The notes: generated by a model not told the origin, from the sequence alone. Counted from the stretch's first letter, positions 16,391 through 25,819 are shown. The stretch is 64,000 bases of DNA from an uncultured Lachnospiraceae bacterium (GCA_910577015.1 CAJTKU010000005.1:118536-182535), one strand, 5' to 3'. Numbers and translations: made by a program.

Positions 16391-16663
16391 TTAGTTAACA
16401 GCGTCCTTTAAAGCCTTGCCTGCTTTGAACTTAGGAGCCTTGGATGCTGCAATCTTCATTGTCTGGCCATTCTGAGGATTTCTGCCTTCTCTTGCTTTTC
16501 TCTCAGAAATTTCAAAGGTACCGAAACCAACCAGCTGAACCTTCTCACCCTTCTTTAATTCTTCTGTAACAACGCCTGTAAAAGCTGCTAATGCTTTTTC
16601 AGCATCTTTCTTGGAAATTCCAGCCTGGTCAGCCATAGCTGCTACCAATTCTGTCTTGTTCAT
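16391..16663 (-). CDS. hup: HU family DNA-binding protein
   Basis: A 90-residue nucleoid protein: MNKTELVAAMADQAGISKKDAEKALAAF, the dimerisation helices, then the GFGTFEISERKAREGRNPQNG arm with the intercalating Pro and a basic C-terminus. The ribosome site AGGAGGAG is strong. It has its own transcript, with a terminator after it and a 130-nt AT-rich upstream gap after mazG that probably holds its promoter. Confidence 0.97.
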   Translation of the reverse strand: MNKTELVAAMADQAGISKKDAEKALAAFTGVVTEELKKGEKVQLVGFGTFEISERKAREGRNPQNGQTMKIAASKAPKFKAGKALKDAVN

Positions 16664-16796
16664 ATTGAACTCCTCCTCTTAATGAGTTTTCTTATTTGTA
16701 GTCCTAAATAGATGTCTCTCTTGAAACGTCTATACATATATATATCTGTTTTCTAAAACTTTGTCAAGGTTTTTTGCCTATTTTTGGGCATTTTCC

Positions 16797-17513
16797 TTAT
16801 TTTACGGGATTATTTTCGCAGTCGTCTATAAAATCTTCAATTCTGTCCGTCAGAATCTGTTCCGGAAACACCTTGTACATTCCCGCTATATCACAGACAG
16901 CCATGAGTACGTTTCCCAGTTGTTTCTCCATCTCCTTTTTTTCCAAACCCTCCTGTTCTCCTTCCAGACAGGATACCGCTTTTTTCAGGACGGCAAGGTC
17001 TTCTTTCAGACTGCTCTTTCTGCCGTAAAGCTTGTCCGCCTTTTTTAATACCTTGGGCGCCCTTGCAAGAGACGGCAGTTCCTTCGGAATTTCTTTTAAT
17101 GGAGATTCAATCCAGCTCTTTCCCGTTTTTTCCTGCTTTTTAATTTCTTCCCAGTTTTTTAATACCTGCGTGGAGGTTCCTGCCTCAACATCACCAAAAA
17201 CATGGGGATGCCTGCGTATCATTTTAGCTGCCACATGATTGACAACATCCTCCATTGTAAACAAGCCTTCTTCCTCGGCAATCTGGGCATGCATGACAAC
17301 CTGCAGTAAGACGTCTCCCAGTTCTTCCAGCAGGTTTTCGGCATTTCCGGTATTGTCATAAATTCTGATGGCGGCAATCAGCTCTGCGGCTTCCTCCGTC
17401 ATGCATGGCTTTAAACTTTCATGAGTCTGCTCCCTGTCCCATGGACAGCCGTTTTCGCTCCTTAAAGTCTTTATAATGTCTAAAAAATCTTCATAAGTAT
17501 ATTTTTCTTCCAT
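16797..17513 (-). CDS. mazG: Nucleoside triphosphate pyrophosphohydrolase MazG
   Basis: A 238-residue all-alpha NTP pyrophosphatase that removes aberrant or surplus NTPs. It shows the MazG signatures CPWDREQTHESLKPCMTEEAAEL and EELGDVLLQVVMHA, with the metal-binding Glu of EExxE type, then the conserved RRHPHVFGD segment. It has the single-domain length and lacks the N-terminal methylase half of Bacillus YabN. The location upstream of hup matches Clostridia. Confidence 0.95.
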   Translation of the reverse strand: MEEKYTYEDFLDIIKTLRSENGCPWDREQTHESLKPCMTEEAAELIAAIRIYDNTGNAENLLEELGDVLLQVVMHAQIAEEEGLFTMEDVVNHVAAKMIRRHPHVFGDVEAGTSTQVLKNWEEIKKQEKTGKSWIESPLKEIPKELPSLARAPKVLKKADKLYGRKSSLKEDLAVLKKAVSCLEGEQEGLEKKEMEKQLGNVLMAVCDIAGMYKVFPEQILTDRIEDFIDDCENNPVK

Positions 17514-17534
17514 CTTTTTCTTATCCTGACTTAA

Positions 17535-18869
17535 TTAATTTGGCACCAGTTCCACAAAAGAAAATGTTACGTCCTTCTTCTCGTCATCCACCTGAATCGT
17601 ATAGCTTCTGGTTTCAAACCCGGTTTTGCGGAGGGTAATGACATGGGGTCCTTCCACCTTTTTAAAGCTTATCGGGGAGATACCAATGTAATTGCCGTCT
17701 ACATAAACTTCCACACCGGAGGGCGCGTCAATATACACCTGATAATAGCTGGCCGTGGTATTGCCGTTTCCGGAGGATACGGAGGTATCTTTTTCTTCTT
17801 CTTTGTCCTCGTCCTCCTCATCTTCCTCCTCCTCAACGTCTTCCGCATCAAGGGTAATTTCTATCCCTGCTGTCGGTTCCGCTACCTTCAGGTAACTGGT
17901 AACAGAACTGTAACCGGATGCCCGGGCAATCAACTGATGAATGCCGTATTCCAGTGTAACCGGACCGCTGGTATCCACCAGATTGCCGTCTATATACAGG
18001 CTTGCAGTAGAAGGACTTAAGGCAAAAACCACCTGTCCGAACTTGGCTTCCTCGACTTCTAAATCGCCGATATCCAGTGTAACCTCCTCGTTGCGGTTTA
18101 TAATAACATTCTTTGCCCCGCCGCCTCCGGTTACGCTGATAAGCACCTGATATTTTCCTTCCGGCACCGTAAGCAGCATATCTTCCGTAATGGGATGGAT
18201 AATGCCCTGGCCTACTTCTATCCAGCCGCCGATAAACTTTTCGTCCCCGGACAGCCGCAGGTAACCGTGTCCTTTTTCCACAACTATACTGTTTACCGTA
18301 CTGTCTATCCCCTTAAACGTCAGCACATCCGTTTCGTTCAAATCCATCATTTCGATTTCTTCGCCATCGGAAAAAATCTTAATATCCTCGGAAAGTTTAT
18401 AAACATTCTCCCCTATCGTGACATTTTTGATGCCGGCGTCAAAGCTGTACCTGTTTACTTCTTCATTGCTCCAGCTGCCCGCCGACAGCATCAGCGTATT
18501 GAGCTTTTTCTTGCTCTTTAAAAAAGTGACGTCCACAATATCTCCCTCCCTTATCTGCTCCAGGGACAGGGACTGACCGTATTTGTCTGAAAAAACAGAA
18601 GTGCCGTCATATTGCAATGTATAATTCCTGCTGACTTCCAAATTCAAGAACGTAATGGTTTTCTCCGTGCGGTCAATTCTCACAACCACGGCAGTGTCAG
18701 CCGAATCATAACTTCCCGGACCGGTTAAAATAAAACCGGATTCTCCCCCGGGCACTGTTTCTTCGGGCTGGTTTTCCGTTTTTTTGGGAGAGCACCCAAT
18801 CAGGAATGCTATAGAAAAAAGCAATACCACATATGCTGTTTTTTTCTTTTTATCTGTCATGTATTTCAT
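17535..18869 (-). CDS. Lipoprotein with two PEGA domains
   Basis: A 444-residue lipoprotein. The signal peptide ends in FLIGC with Cys26. Several beta-rich repeats follow (50-270). PEGA domain 1 (about 275-340) contains LYIDGNLVDTSGPVTLEYG and HQLIARASGY. A highly acidic linker of Glu/Asp runs at about 345-365. PEGA domain 2 (about 375-440) contains VYVDGNYIGISPISFKKVEG and HVITLRKTGF. PEGA domains are found on surface proteins that contact the wall. It starts 28 nt after the kinase-like gene; the function is unknown. Confidence 0.85.
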   Translation of the reverse strand: MKYMTDKKKKTAYVVLLFSIAFLIGCSPKKTENQPEETVPGGESGFILTGPGSYDSADTAVVVRIDRTEKTITFLNLEVSRNYTLQYDGTSVFSDKYGQSLSLEQIREGDIVDVTFLKSKKKLNTLMLSAGSWSNEEVNRYSFDAGIKNVTIGENVYKLSEDIKIFSDGEEIEMMDLNETDVLTFKGIDSTVNSIVVEKGHGYLRLSGDEKFIGGWIEVGQGIIHPITEDMLLTVPEGKYQVLISVTGGGGAKNVIINRNEEVTLDIGDLEVEEAKFGQVVFALSPSTASLYIDGNLVDTSGPVTLEYGIHQLIARASGYSSVTSYLKVAEPTAGIEITLDAEDVEEEEDEEDEDKEEEKDTSVSSGNGNTTASYYQVYIDAPSGVEVYVDGNYIGISPISFKKVEGPHVITLRKTGFETRSYTIQVDDEKKDVTFSFVELVPN

Positions 18870-18897
18870 CTTTTCCTTTCCGTACAGTAACCTTATA

Positions 18898-19893
18898 TTA
18901 TGAAACAGTCCTGAATACAGTGTCCAAAAATACCTGTTTTTCCTTTTCCTGCCCGGACAATACTTCGAGTTTTTCCCTGTTTTTATCCGGTATCCACGCT
19001 TTTCCCGTATTATAATAAAAATTTACGATTTTCCAAAACTTCTCGGGATACGCCAGCCTGTAATATAATTCCACAAAAGAACGCGCGGAAAGAGGTCTTA
19101 TACTGTTATAGGCGTCCAAAAGACTCTCCCCGAGCTTCTTCGACCAGTTGCTTTTTTCAAGAAGCTTTCTCATAAAAAGGCATAAATCCCGTATGGGATT
19201 ATCCATCAGGCACCTTTCAAAATTGATAATGGAAAAAGTCTGCCCTGTTTTAATAATGTTATGGTACTGATAATCTCCATGGCAGAACATTCCCTGTTCT
19301 TTAATATACTCCAAATCACTCTCCAATGCAAATGCCTGCCACTCGGAAACTATTTCCAGCGCCTGTTCCAGATAGTAGTCGTATTCCTGCAAAAGAGCCG
19401 TTTCAAAAAATGACTTCTGGCTTTTTTTGTGCAGGTAACGCCAGACTTTCCTTAATTCTTTATTATGCTTTTCATATTCCTTTTCCATGGAAAACACAGA
19501 AAGTCCGAATTTGTCGACATCTTCTTTATCAAGGAGCATAACCTTATGGAGTCTGGCAAGGGTTTTTACCGCGTCCCGGCATTCCTCCGCGTCATGGATA
19601 TTACATTCCCTGTTTTCAAAGTAAGATTTCAAAACATATTTTTTCCCGTCTGCATCCTCCGTTAAAAGGTTTTGCTCCTTTGTAGGTATGATTTCTTCCA
19701 CGGGCAGAACCCCGGATTCTGCAACCTTTGAAAGAATCCTGTTCTGTACTTTTATTTTTTCCGGATTACCGGTATATTCTTTAAAAATGAGACAACCCTG
19801 ATTGGTGTCACAAAGAATGGCGCTTCGTCCTTTTCTGGTGCGAAGCACTTCTATATCATAGTGGTCCAGTAAAGCAACAGCCCTGTCGTTCAC
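18898..19893 (-). CDS. CotS-like spore coat kinase-fold protein
   Basis: About 331 residues in the aminoglycoside phosphotransferase/choline kinase fold, closest to the CotS/YutH spore coat group: ILCDTNQGCLIFKEY (N-lobe), MFCHGDYQYHNII as the catalytic loop (Brenner-type HGD), and FSIINFERCLMDNPIRDL, where the family has IDFE. The Asp of the DFE metal motif reads Asn here. The GTG at 19893 has GGAGG 7 nt upstream and is preferred; the ATG at 19899 is only 1-2 nt from that site. It is followed by the PEGA lipoprotein gene. Coat proteins of this type coat the spore in the mother cell; activity is uncertain. Confidence 0.8.
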   Translation of the reverse strand: MNDRAVALLDHYDIEVLRTRKGRSAILCDTNQGCLIFKEYTGNPEKIKVQNRILSKVAESGVLPVEEIIPTKEQNLLTEDADGKKYVLKSYFENRECNIHDAEECRDAVKTLARLHKVMLLDKEDVDKFGLSVFSMEKEYEKHNKELRKVWRYLHKKSQKSFFETALLQEYDYYLEQALEIVSEWQAFALESDLEYIKEQGMFCHGDYQYHNIIKTGQTFSIINFERCLMDNPIRDLCLFMRKLLEKSNWSKKLGESLLDAYNSIRPLSARSFVELYYRLAYPEKFWKIVNFYYNTGKAWIPDKNREKLEVLSGQEKEKQVFLDTVFRTVS

Positions 19894-19967
19894 TTTCATT
19901 CCTCCCCATCTTATCACACCTCGTTTGAGGTTCTAACCTATCATATGAGAAAGAATGTAAAAGTATG

Positions 19968-21311
19968 TTAGGCATCTGAAGTACTTTTAAATGCCTGTGA
20001 AAGCAGGTATTCCCTTGTGTTCAGGGACGGATTTTCCAAAACCTGCTGCAATAGCTTTTCAAGGACATCCCCCATTTCCTGTCCCGGCTTCATACCGGCT
20101 TCTATCAGGTCTTTTCCGTTTACGGCAAGCGTTTTTAGGGAAACGCATTCTTTATTTTTGCAGATTTCCTGATAACAATTTTCCCAGATTTCCAGATTCT
20201 TAAGCTTCTCTTCCCTCTTGTATTCGCTTTGTGCCAGAATATCTGCTTTTTTTATAAGAAGCAGGGACGGAAAAATATCTTCTCCCACCTTATTAATGGC
20301 ACGGCGCACTATTTTTTTGTCCGGCGTTATCCCTTTTCCGTAATCATGGTACAGTACCAGCCTGCTTACTTTATTTATGGTGTCATTGTCCATACGGAGC
20401 CTTTTTAATATGTCGCGGCTCATGATTTCACCTGCTTTTGCATGACCGTGAAAATGGGTGATACCTTTGTCATCTATTTCCATTACCTCGGGTTTGGCTA
20501 TGTCATGGAACAGCATGGAAAGGCGCAAAACCTTGTCCGGCGGCACTTCCTGCAAAGAATGAAGAATATGTTCCCCTACACCGTAACAATGGTGTGGATG
20601 ATTCTGCGGTGTTTCCATCGCCTTATCCCATTCAGGAAAAAACACCTTTGTGACGCCCGTGTCATATGCAATGTGGAGATAATCAGGATGCGGGGAAAGC
20701 AATAATTTAATAAATTCCGCCTGTATCCTCTCCGCACTGATATATTTTAAGGAGGAGGCAAGTTCTTCTATTGCCTCCCTTGTTTTTTCTTCTATTTTAT
20801 ATCCCAGCTGCGCTGAAAACCGGATTGCCCTTAAGATACGGAGCGCGTCCTCGGTAAACCTTTCCCGGGCATCCCCCACGCAGCGGATAATTCCCTGCTG
20901 CAAATCTTTTTTTCCGCCAAAAATGTCCACCAATCCACGGGAATCGTTATAAGCCATTGCATTGATGGTAAAATCGCGCCTTTTCAAATCCTCTGTCAGC
21001 TTATCCGTAAACATTACTTCTTTCGGATGCCTGTAGTCTTCATATTCTCCGTCAATCCTGTATGTGGTGACTTCAAAGCCTTCTTTTTCCAGCATAACGG
21101 TGACGGTTCCATGCTCAATCCCGGTATCTATCGTATGCCTGAAAAGAGTTTTGATTTCTTCCGGTCTTGCAGAAGTGGTGATATCCCAGTCATCAGGAAT
21201 CCGTCCCAGTATACTGTCCCTCACACAGCCGCCCACCGCATAGGCTTCATGGCCTGCTGCCCGTATGGTTTCAATAATGGTATTCACTTTTTTGGGCAAT
21301 TCAATCGTCAT
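19968..21311 (-). CDS. cca: CCA tRNA nucleotidyltransferase with HD domain
   Basis: A 447-residue enzyme that adds or repairs the 3' CCA of tRNAs. The start is the ATG at 21311 (MTIELPKKVNTII); an upstream in-frame extension overlaps the previous gene. It shows the nucleotidyltransferase motif AVGGCVRDSILGRIPDDWDITTSA, the ERFTEDALRILRAIRFSAQLG neck, and an HD domain with LSMLFHDIAKPEV and RLVLYHDYGKG. The HD domain suggests phosphatase/phosphodiesterase repair activity. The gene starts 7 nt after the UPF0340 gene. Confidence 0.95.
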   Translation of the reverse strand: MTIELPKKVNTIIETIRAAGHEAYAVGGCVRDSILGRIPDDWDITTSARPEEIKTLFRHTIDTGIEHGTVTVMLEKEGFEVTTYRIDGEYEDYRHPKEVMFTDKLTEDLKRRDFTINAMAYNDSRGLVDIFGGKKDLQQGIIRCVGDARERFTEDALRILRAIRFSAQLGYKIEEKTREAIEELASSLKYISAERIQAEFIKLLLSPHPDYLHIAYDTGVTKVFFPEWDKAMETPQNHPHHCYGVGEHILHSLQEVPPDKVLRLSMLFHDIAKPEVMEIDDKGITHFHGHAKAGEIMSRDILKRLRMDNDTINKVSRLVLYHDYGKGITPDKKIVRRAINKVGEDIFPSLLLIKKADILAQSEYKREEKLKNLEIWENCYQEICKNKECVSLKTLAVNGKDLIEAGMKPGQEMGDVLEKLLQQVLENPSLNTREYLLSQAFKSTSDA

Positions 21312-21318
21312 ACCGTCT

Positions 21319-21885
21319 TTATTCCTCTTCCCTGTACCCGGCCCTGCTGCCGCCGATATATTTCGGACGGGTTCTTGCACAAACCACATGGGCGCTGCCT
21401 ATTTGTTTTATGCTGATTCTCACGGGAACCGCCACGTCTTTTAAATGCATTCCTATCAGGGTATCCCCGATATCCATACCTGCCGACGCTTTTATATGCT
21501 CCACTGCGACAGGTTCCTCAAAATACTTCCAGGCCATGGTGGCAAAAGAACCTCCCGCCTTTGGCTGCGGCATCACATTTACTTCTTCATAAAAATATTT
21601 TTCCGCTGCTTTCCTCTCCAGTATCAGCGCCCTGTTTAAATGCTCACAGCACTGTGCAGCCAGATAAACGCCTTTTTCTTTTACAGCCCTGTATATCCCT
21701 CCAAAGACAGCTTCCGCAATCTGTGGGCTGGAAGCATGTCCTATGCATCCGCCCCCCACCTCGCTGGTGGAACATCCCACCACAAAAATCGCTCCCTTTG
21801 CCAGATTTGCCATATCCAGAATTTCCTTTGCGGCGGCATAGGATTCTTCAGCAATCCGCTCTATGTCCGGTTTTTTTTCATTCAT
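21319..21885 (-). CDS. TIGR01440/UPF0340 family protein (YwlG-like)
   Basis: A 188-residue protein of the DUF436 family, with the conserved GCSTSEVGGGCIGHASS, AQCCEHLNRALI and MPQPKAGGSFATMAW segments. The several conserved Cys (GCSTSE, QCCEH) suggest metal or thiol chemistry, but no function has been assigned to the family that I know of. It lies directly upstream of cca (7 nt) and is probably co-transcribed. Confidence 0.9.
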   Translation of the reverse strand: MNEKKPDIERIAEESYAAAKEILDMANLAKGAIFVVGCSTSEVGGGCIGHASSPQIAEAVFGGIYRAVKEKGVYLAAQCCEHLNRALILERKAAEKYFYEEVNVMPQPKAGGSFATMAWKYFEEPVAVEHIKASAGMDIGDTLIGMHLKDVAVPVRISIKQIGSAHVVCARTRPKYIGGSRAGYREEE

Positions 21886-21905
21886 TGAGCATTATTTCCT
21901 TCCTT

Positions 21906-23501
21906 TTACCACTGCATGGATATGACTTCTACTGGTTCTTTTTCCATGTAGTAGTAAATTTCTTTATTATCATCATCTACAACATAAATGATACCGTCAA
22001 ATACTTTTAATATGCCGCTGACATCTTCCGCTACTTTTTCCTTGGACTTTGCGGTTGTACCGGCACAGTACAGGTCGTTGTCTTCTGTGTAGAAAATTTT
22101 CCCACAAGCTTCATTATAGGCAGCATAATCATTATAAATTGAAAAATCAATGGATATTCTTTCTGTTTTTTGGTTGTTTTTTAAATAGCAAAGCTCAGAT
22201 TCTACCGTAATAATATAAATTTTTGACAAGTCCGCACTGGCGGCAAAACCCTCCAGCATTTCGTCGTACAGCAGTTTCGCTTCCATTTCTTCATTGAATT
22301 TATTTATTTTATACAGTTTAGAGCCTTTCATGTAAAGCAGGGATTTGCCGTCTTCCGAAATCTGGTATTCATAAATGTTGGAACCGATTTTCACGGTATC
22401 CGTGCCGTTTTTATTGAGCCAGTACAACGTACCGTTATTTTCAAGAACAGAGTCTTTTAAGGAAATCTTTCCTACCAGATTCGCACGGCTGCTGCAGCAG
22501 TCAGGCACTACCGCCATTTCCTCATCCGGCACTGCAACAGAATCTATTTCACTGTTACAAACCCTGACGGCTTCCTCCATTTTGGGATTATAGTAATAAG
22601 TCTTTCCGTTTTTGATATAAAGCATTTCTGTCATGGATGAATTAAACCAATAATATCCGCTTACGTCAGCAGCGATTTTTTCGGTATCCTTACCGTCAAA
22701 GCAATAGAGCTTATCATTGTAATTTGCATAGTAAAAATATTTTCCGCCTTCCGAGATAGCGACAGGAAAACAGCCGTCCTTGTCTATTTTCTTTTCTTCC
22801 CTGCCTAGTGTGCAAAGATACAGGGTATTGTCGTCCAGACCTTCATAATCCTTCATATAGGCAACCGTTTTGCCATCCGGTGAAATGCAGATGTCAGAAG
22901 GGTAAATATCTTCGCTGATTTTGGTGGATTTATCCCCTTTCACATCATACACATAAAGAATGCCCTCATAAAAATTAAACTCTTCTTCCGCTACCGTGTA
23001 AGCAAAATAATCTCCGGACAAAGCCATCCTTACATTATTGACATCCTCCGCCACCAGAATGGACTCCATGTCCCCATTAATATAATACAACGAATAATCC
23101 TCGGTCCAATATACAACCGTACTGCCGTCACCGCTGTAATAATAGCTATAAATTTCTTCCGTTAATTCCAGACTCTCACCGGAAAGATTAGAAAAATGAT
23201 TCTGCCAATATACGAGAGTATCCTTTGAAACATACGTAAACGGATTTTCTTTCCTGTTTCCGACTATCAGGAAAACACAGATAAGGATGGCGGCTGTCAA
23301 TAACACGCCTGCGGGAATGAAAATCTTATATAATTTTCTCTTTTTCTTCTCCGGCACAGGCGGCACACTTACTGGTACATTGAAAGCTTCATTCTGCGCT
23401 GCCGCCTCCGGCGCTGCGTCATACGTTTCCTGCTTTGCACCGCACTCCGGGCAAAACATAACATTATCGGGTAATTTGGTACCGCATTGATTACAAAACA
23501 T
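21906..23501 (-). CDS. Zinc-ribbon membrane protein with extracytoplasmic beta-propeller-like domain
   Basis: A 531-residue protein. The N-terminal zinc ribbon has two CxxC knuckles (MFCNQCG and MFCPECG), a disordered Ala/Pro-rich linker (25-55), one membrane span (about 60-82) and a large outer domain made of repeated short strands such as YFAYTVAEEEF and GKTVAYMKDYEGLDDNTLYLC. These look like TolB or DPP-type propeller blades. Gut Clostridia carry many zinc-ribbon proteins of this build; the role is unknown. The gene stands alone, upstream of the UPF0340 gene. Confidence 0.75.
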   Translation of the reverse strand: MFCNQCGTKLPDNVMFCPECGAKQETYDAAPEAAAQNEAFNVPVSVPPVPEKKKRKLYKIFIPAGVLLTAAILICVFLIVGNRKENPFTYVSKDTLVYWQNHFSNLSGESLELTEEIYSYYYSGDGSTVVYWTEDYSLYYINGDMESILVAEDVNNVRMALSGDYFAYTVAEEEFNFYEGILYVYDVKGDKSTKISEDIYPSDICISPDGKTVAYMKDYEGLDDNTLYLCTLGREEKKIDKDGCFPVAISEGGKYFYYANYNDKLYCFDGKDTEKIAADVSGYYWFNSSMTEMLYIKNGKTYYYNPKMEEAVRVCNSEIDSVAVPDEEMAVVPDCCSSRANLVGKISLKDSVLENNGTLYWLNKNGTDTVKIGSNIYEYQISEDGKSLLYMKGSKLYKINKFNEEMEAKLLYDEMLEGFAASADLSKIYIITVESELCYLKNNQKTERISIDFSIYNDYAAYNEACGKIFYTEDNDLYCAGTTAKSKEKVAEDVSGILKVFDGIIYVVDDDNKEIYYYMEKEPVEVISMQW

Positions 23502-23533
23502 TTTTATCCTCTCCTTCTCCCTGTGTAATATTA

Positions 23534-23836
23534 TCAGATATATTCAAAAATACCCTGAATGGCATCAGATACATTCATTAATTCAGAAATTGGAAGCCTG
23601 TCTGTTTTTTTATAACCGCGAACGGATAAATCCAACAATGTAAGCTTTTCGCAATGTATATATCCTTCCGTATTTTCCGTAGACATCCATATATGAAGGG
23701 GGCCCGGCTTAGAATCAGGAATAATGGGGCATCCTATTATGGCGCCACTGGTATTGAAAAAATTTTTACTGGCAACCAATACCGGATGTTGGATTCTCTC
23801 TATTTTCAGAATATCTCCCTGATGCAGATGTTCCAC
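23534..23836 (-). CDS. MazF/PemK-type toxin
   Basis: A 100-residue protein with the MazF/PemK start: HLHQGDILKI (family consensus xxGDIv), HPVLVASKNFFN and GAIIGCPIIPD. Toxins of this family are sequence-specific endoribonucleases. The GTG at 23836 is preferred because GAGGT lies 6 nt upstream; it overlaps the antitoxin stop by one base (TAGTG), giving translational coupling. The C-terminal half (residues about 60-100) is the dimer side: LTLLDLSVRGYKKTDRLPISEL. The antitoxin comes first in the operon, as is usual for MazEF. Confidence 0.8.
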   Translation of the reverse strand: MEHLHQGDILKIERIQHPVLVASKNFFNTSGAIIGCPIIPDSKPGPLHIWMSTENTEGYIHCEKLTLLDLSVRGYKKTDRLPISELMNVSDAIQGIFEYI

Positions 23837-24078
23837 TACCACACCTCTTTTCCGACAGGTTCGCCCCAATCATATTCGCCGTCAAGCATTAATTTTCCGT
23901 CAAATTCCGCGGCTCTTTCTTCCAATGTTTTATGACGAAACGATTTCACTAAAGTAATTACACCGTTTGATACTGTTACATCTAAAATCTCATTTAATGC
24001 GATTCCTGCACTTTTCAATATTTCTTTCGGCAATCGTATACCCTGACTATTACCCCATTCTTTTACCTGCGTCTGCAT
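23836..24078 (-). CDS. MazE-type antitoxin (AbrB/SpoVT fold)
   Basis: An 80-residue swapped-hairpin DNA-binding antitoxin: MQTQVKEWGNSQGIRLPKEILKSAGI is the AbrB/MazE core, and the acidic/Trp C-terminal tail (EYDWGEPVGKEVW) is the part that would block the toxin. The ATG at 24078 is chosen because GGAGG lies 9 nt upstream; an in-frame ORF extends further but passes through the operator. The toxin gene overlaps its stop. Confidence 0.85.
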   Translation of the reverse strand: MQTQVKEWGNSQGIRLPKEILKSAGIALNEILDVTVSNGVITLVKSFRHKTLEERAAEFDGKLMLDGEYDWGEPVGKEVW

Positions 24079-24099
24079 ACAAAACCTCCAAATAATTGA

Positions 24100-24118
24100 G
24101 TATATACTAAGTATATAC
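24100..24118 (-). promoter_or_regulatory. Operator of the MazEF-type operon
   Basis: GTATATAC-TAA-GTATATAC, two copies of an 8-bp self-complementary word 3 nt apart, forming one larger palindrome. It lies 22 nt upstream of the antitoxin start. MazE-type antitoxins bind such alternating palindromes; the site probably overlaps the promoter. Confidence 0.6.
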
Positions 24119-24186
24119 CCTATAAGAAAAAATATCAATCCGTATTTCCCTCAAGTCAATGCTTAACAAGTTATATTACAGGATGT

Positions 24187-24223
24187 AAAAAACCTTGCCG
24201 CACGCTTCATCGTAGGCAAGGTT
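24187..24223 (-). terminator. Terminator downstream of the ABC exporter gene
   Basis: On the minus strand, AACCTTGCC and GGCAAGGTT form a 9-bp stem with a 15-nt loop followed by TTTTTTAC. A second hairpin, ATGAAACAA / TTGTTTCAT, lies between it and the gene at about 24231-24252. Confidence 0.8.
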
Positions 24224-24277
24224 ATCCCATATGAAACAATTTTTTGTTTCATTATAGCAAAAACTAAACAAATAGCA

Positions 24278-25819
24278 TTACATTTTTATTATGTAATCAA
24301 ATCCTTTCAGGTATTCACTGGATTCATTGTGCGTAACTATAATAATTGTCTTATCACTTTCCATAAGCTTCTTGTTTACCTGCATATCCAGTTCCTGATT
24401 CAGGGCTGAGAATGGTTCATCCAGAACCAGAATTTCCCTTTCAGACAATAATGCCCTTTCCAGCACAATAAGTTGTTTTTCGCCGCCGCTTAATGTGGTG
24501 CAATTATCCGTTTGCGCCAGTAATCCGTATTTCCCTTCCGAAATATAACCCTTCAATGCCTCTTTATATTTGTAGCTTCCAAACATAGTTACGTTATCCG
24601 GGTAGTTTTCTGCAAAGATATGGGAATATTGTCCGATATAAAACATTAGCGTATTACAGACATCATATTCTGCTATTTTATCATCAATATATATATCCCC
24701 CGAATCCTGCTTTATCTCCTGTACAATCATTTTAACCAATGTGCTTTTACCGGTTCCGCTGGGTCCGATAATTGCGTATTTTTTTCCTTTTTCAAATGTA
24801 TAGGAAAAGTCGTCAATAGAAAAATCCTCATACTTCTTGCTTACATGGTTCAGGCGGATGGCTCTCTTAAAACCGGTTTCTTCATATATTATTTTTCTAC
24901 GTCCCTCTATCACCGCGATTATTCTATTTTTCACACCCCGCACCGATTTAACGCTGCTGATGGAATCTACTATGGTTCTGAGCGGAAACATAAAATCCTG
25001 AATATAAGAAATGGTTGCTGTCGCGATACCTGCCGTAATGCTTCCCGCACATAAGAGTACTGCAATAATTGCAAATGCCGCTGTATTGATAATATACATT
25101 ACGCTTCCATTCAGCACATTGGTAAATGTTTTAAACTTACCGTATTCATATCTGGACTTCTCCATTTCATAAAGAGAATCATTATGTCTTGCAGCCACCT
25201 TTTCAAAAGTATCATGGTTCACAAATGAAATACCACTCAACAAATCGAATACTTTATTTGTATAGATACCCGTTTTTTTCAGCAAAACCTGTTTTTTTGA
25301 AGATAACTTATCGCCTGTAATCCGCGGCAGAAACAATGTTAAAACTGCCGTTATGTAGATAATACATGCGATTCTGATATCCAGACAAAAGATATAAGAA
25401 GCATAAACAATCAACCCGATTACAGCCTCACATATCTGCATTATGTATTCCACATATTCTTCACAACCGGCAATATCATTATTAATCATGGAAGTATATT
25501 CCCCGATTTCTTTTGACTTGTATGTTTCGGGAGTTTGGGTGATAAGCGCTTCAAAAAAATCCTGTCTGATATTTTCATACAGCTTTTTATCGAGCTTCCA
25601 TGCACCCCTTTGGGTGATATATTGTGCAGCCATTCCCAAAATGATAAAAGTAATAAAAACCCCTACCCACTTAACAACATCGTACCAGCCGTTTAGAAAG
25701 CCGCAGTCAATCATGTTCTTGATAATATAGGGAAGCGCTGCTATGGCAGTGATATAAATGACATGAAAAAAGAGTCTTACGAAAATTTCTTTCCATAACA
25801 ATTTGAAATATCTTTTCAT
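24278..25819 (-). CDS. ABC exporter, fused membrane and ATP-binding domains
   Basis: A 513-residue half-transporter: six membrane spans in the first about 290 residues, then the ATPase with Walker A GPSGTGKS, signature LSGGEKQL, Walker B ILVLDEP and H-loop IIVTHNES. The ATG at 25819 is preferred over a long in-frame extension that would run through the palindrome at 25919-26101. It is shorter than the usual 570-600 residues, with a compact nucleotide-binding domain. Half-transporters act as dimers and export lipids, drugs or peptides; no substrate gene (peptide precursor, protease) is nearby. Confidence 0.9.
   Translation of the reverse strand: MKRYFKLLWKEIFVRLFFHVIYITAIAALPYIIKNMIDCGFLNGWYDVVKWVGVFITFIILGMAAQYITQRGAWKLDKKLYENIRQDFFEALITQTPETYKSKEIGEYTSMINNDIAGCEEYVEYIMQICEAVIGLIVYASYIFCLDIRIACIIYITAVLTLFLPRITGDKLSSKKQVLLKKTGIYTNKVFDLLSGISFVNHDTFEKVAARHNDSLYEMEKSRYEYGKFKTFTNVLNGSVMYIINTAAFAIIAVLLCAGSITAGIATATISYIQDFMFPLRTIVDSISSVKSVRGVKNRIIAVIEGRRKIIYEETGFKRAIRLNHVSKKYEDFSIDDFSYTFEKGKKYAIIGPSGTGKSTLVKMIVQEIKQDSGDIYIDDKIAEYDVCNTLMFYIGQYSHIFAENYPDNVTMFGSYKYKEALKGYISEGKYGLLAQTDNCTTLSGGEKQLIVLERALLSEREILVLDEPFSALNQELDMQVNKKLMESDKTIIIVTHNESSEYLKGFDYIIKM

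Noticed and set aside
21312..21389. N-terminal extension of cca (MWFVQEP...).
   Set aside because: It overlaps the end of the UPF0340 gene and is not part of the nucleotidyltransferase family.
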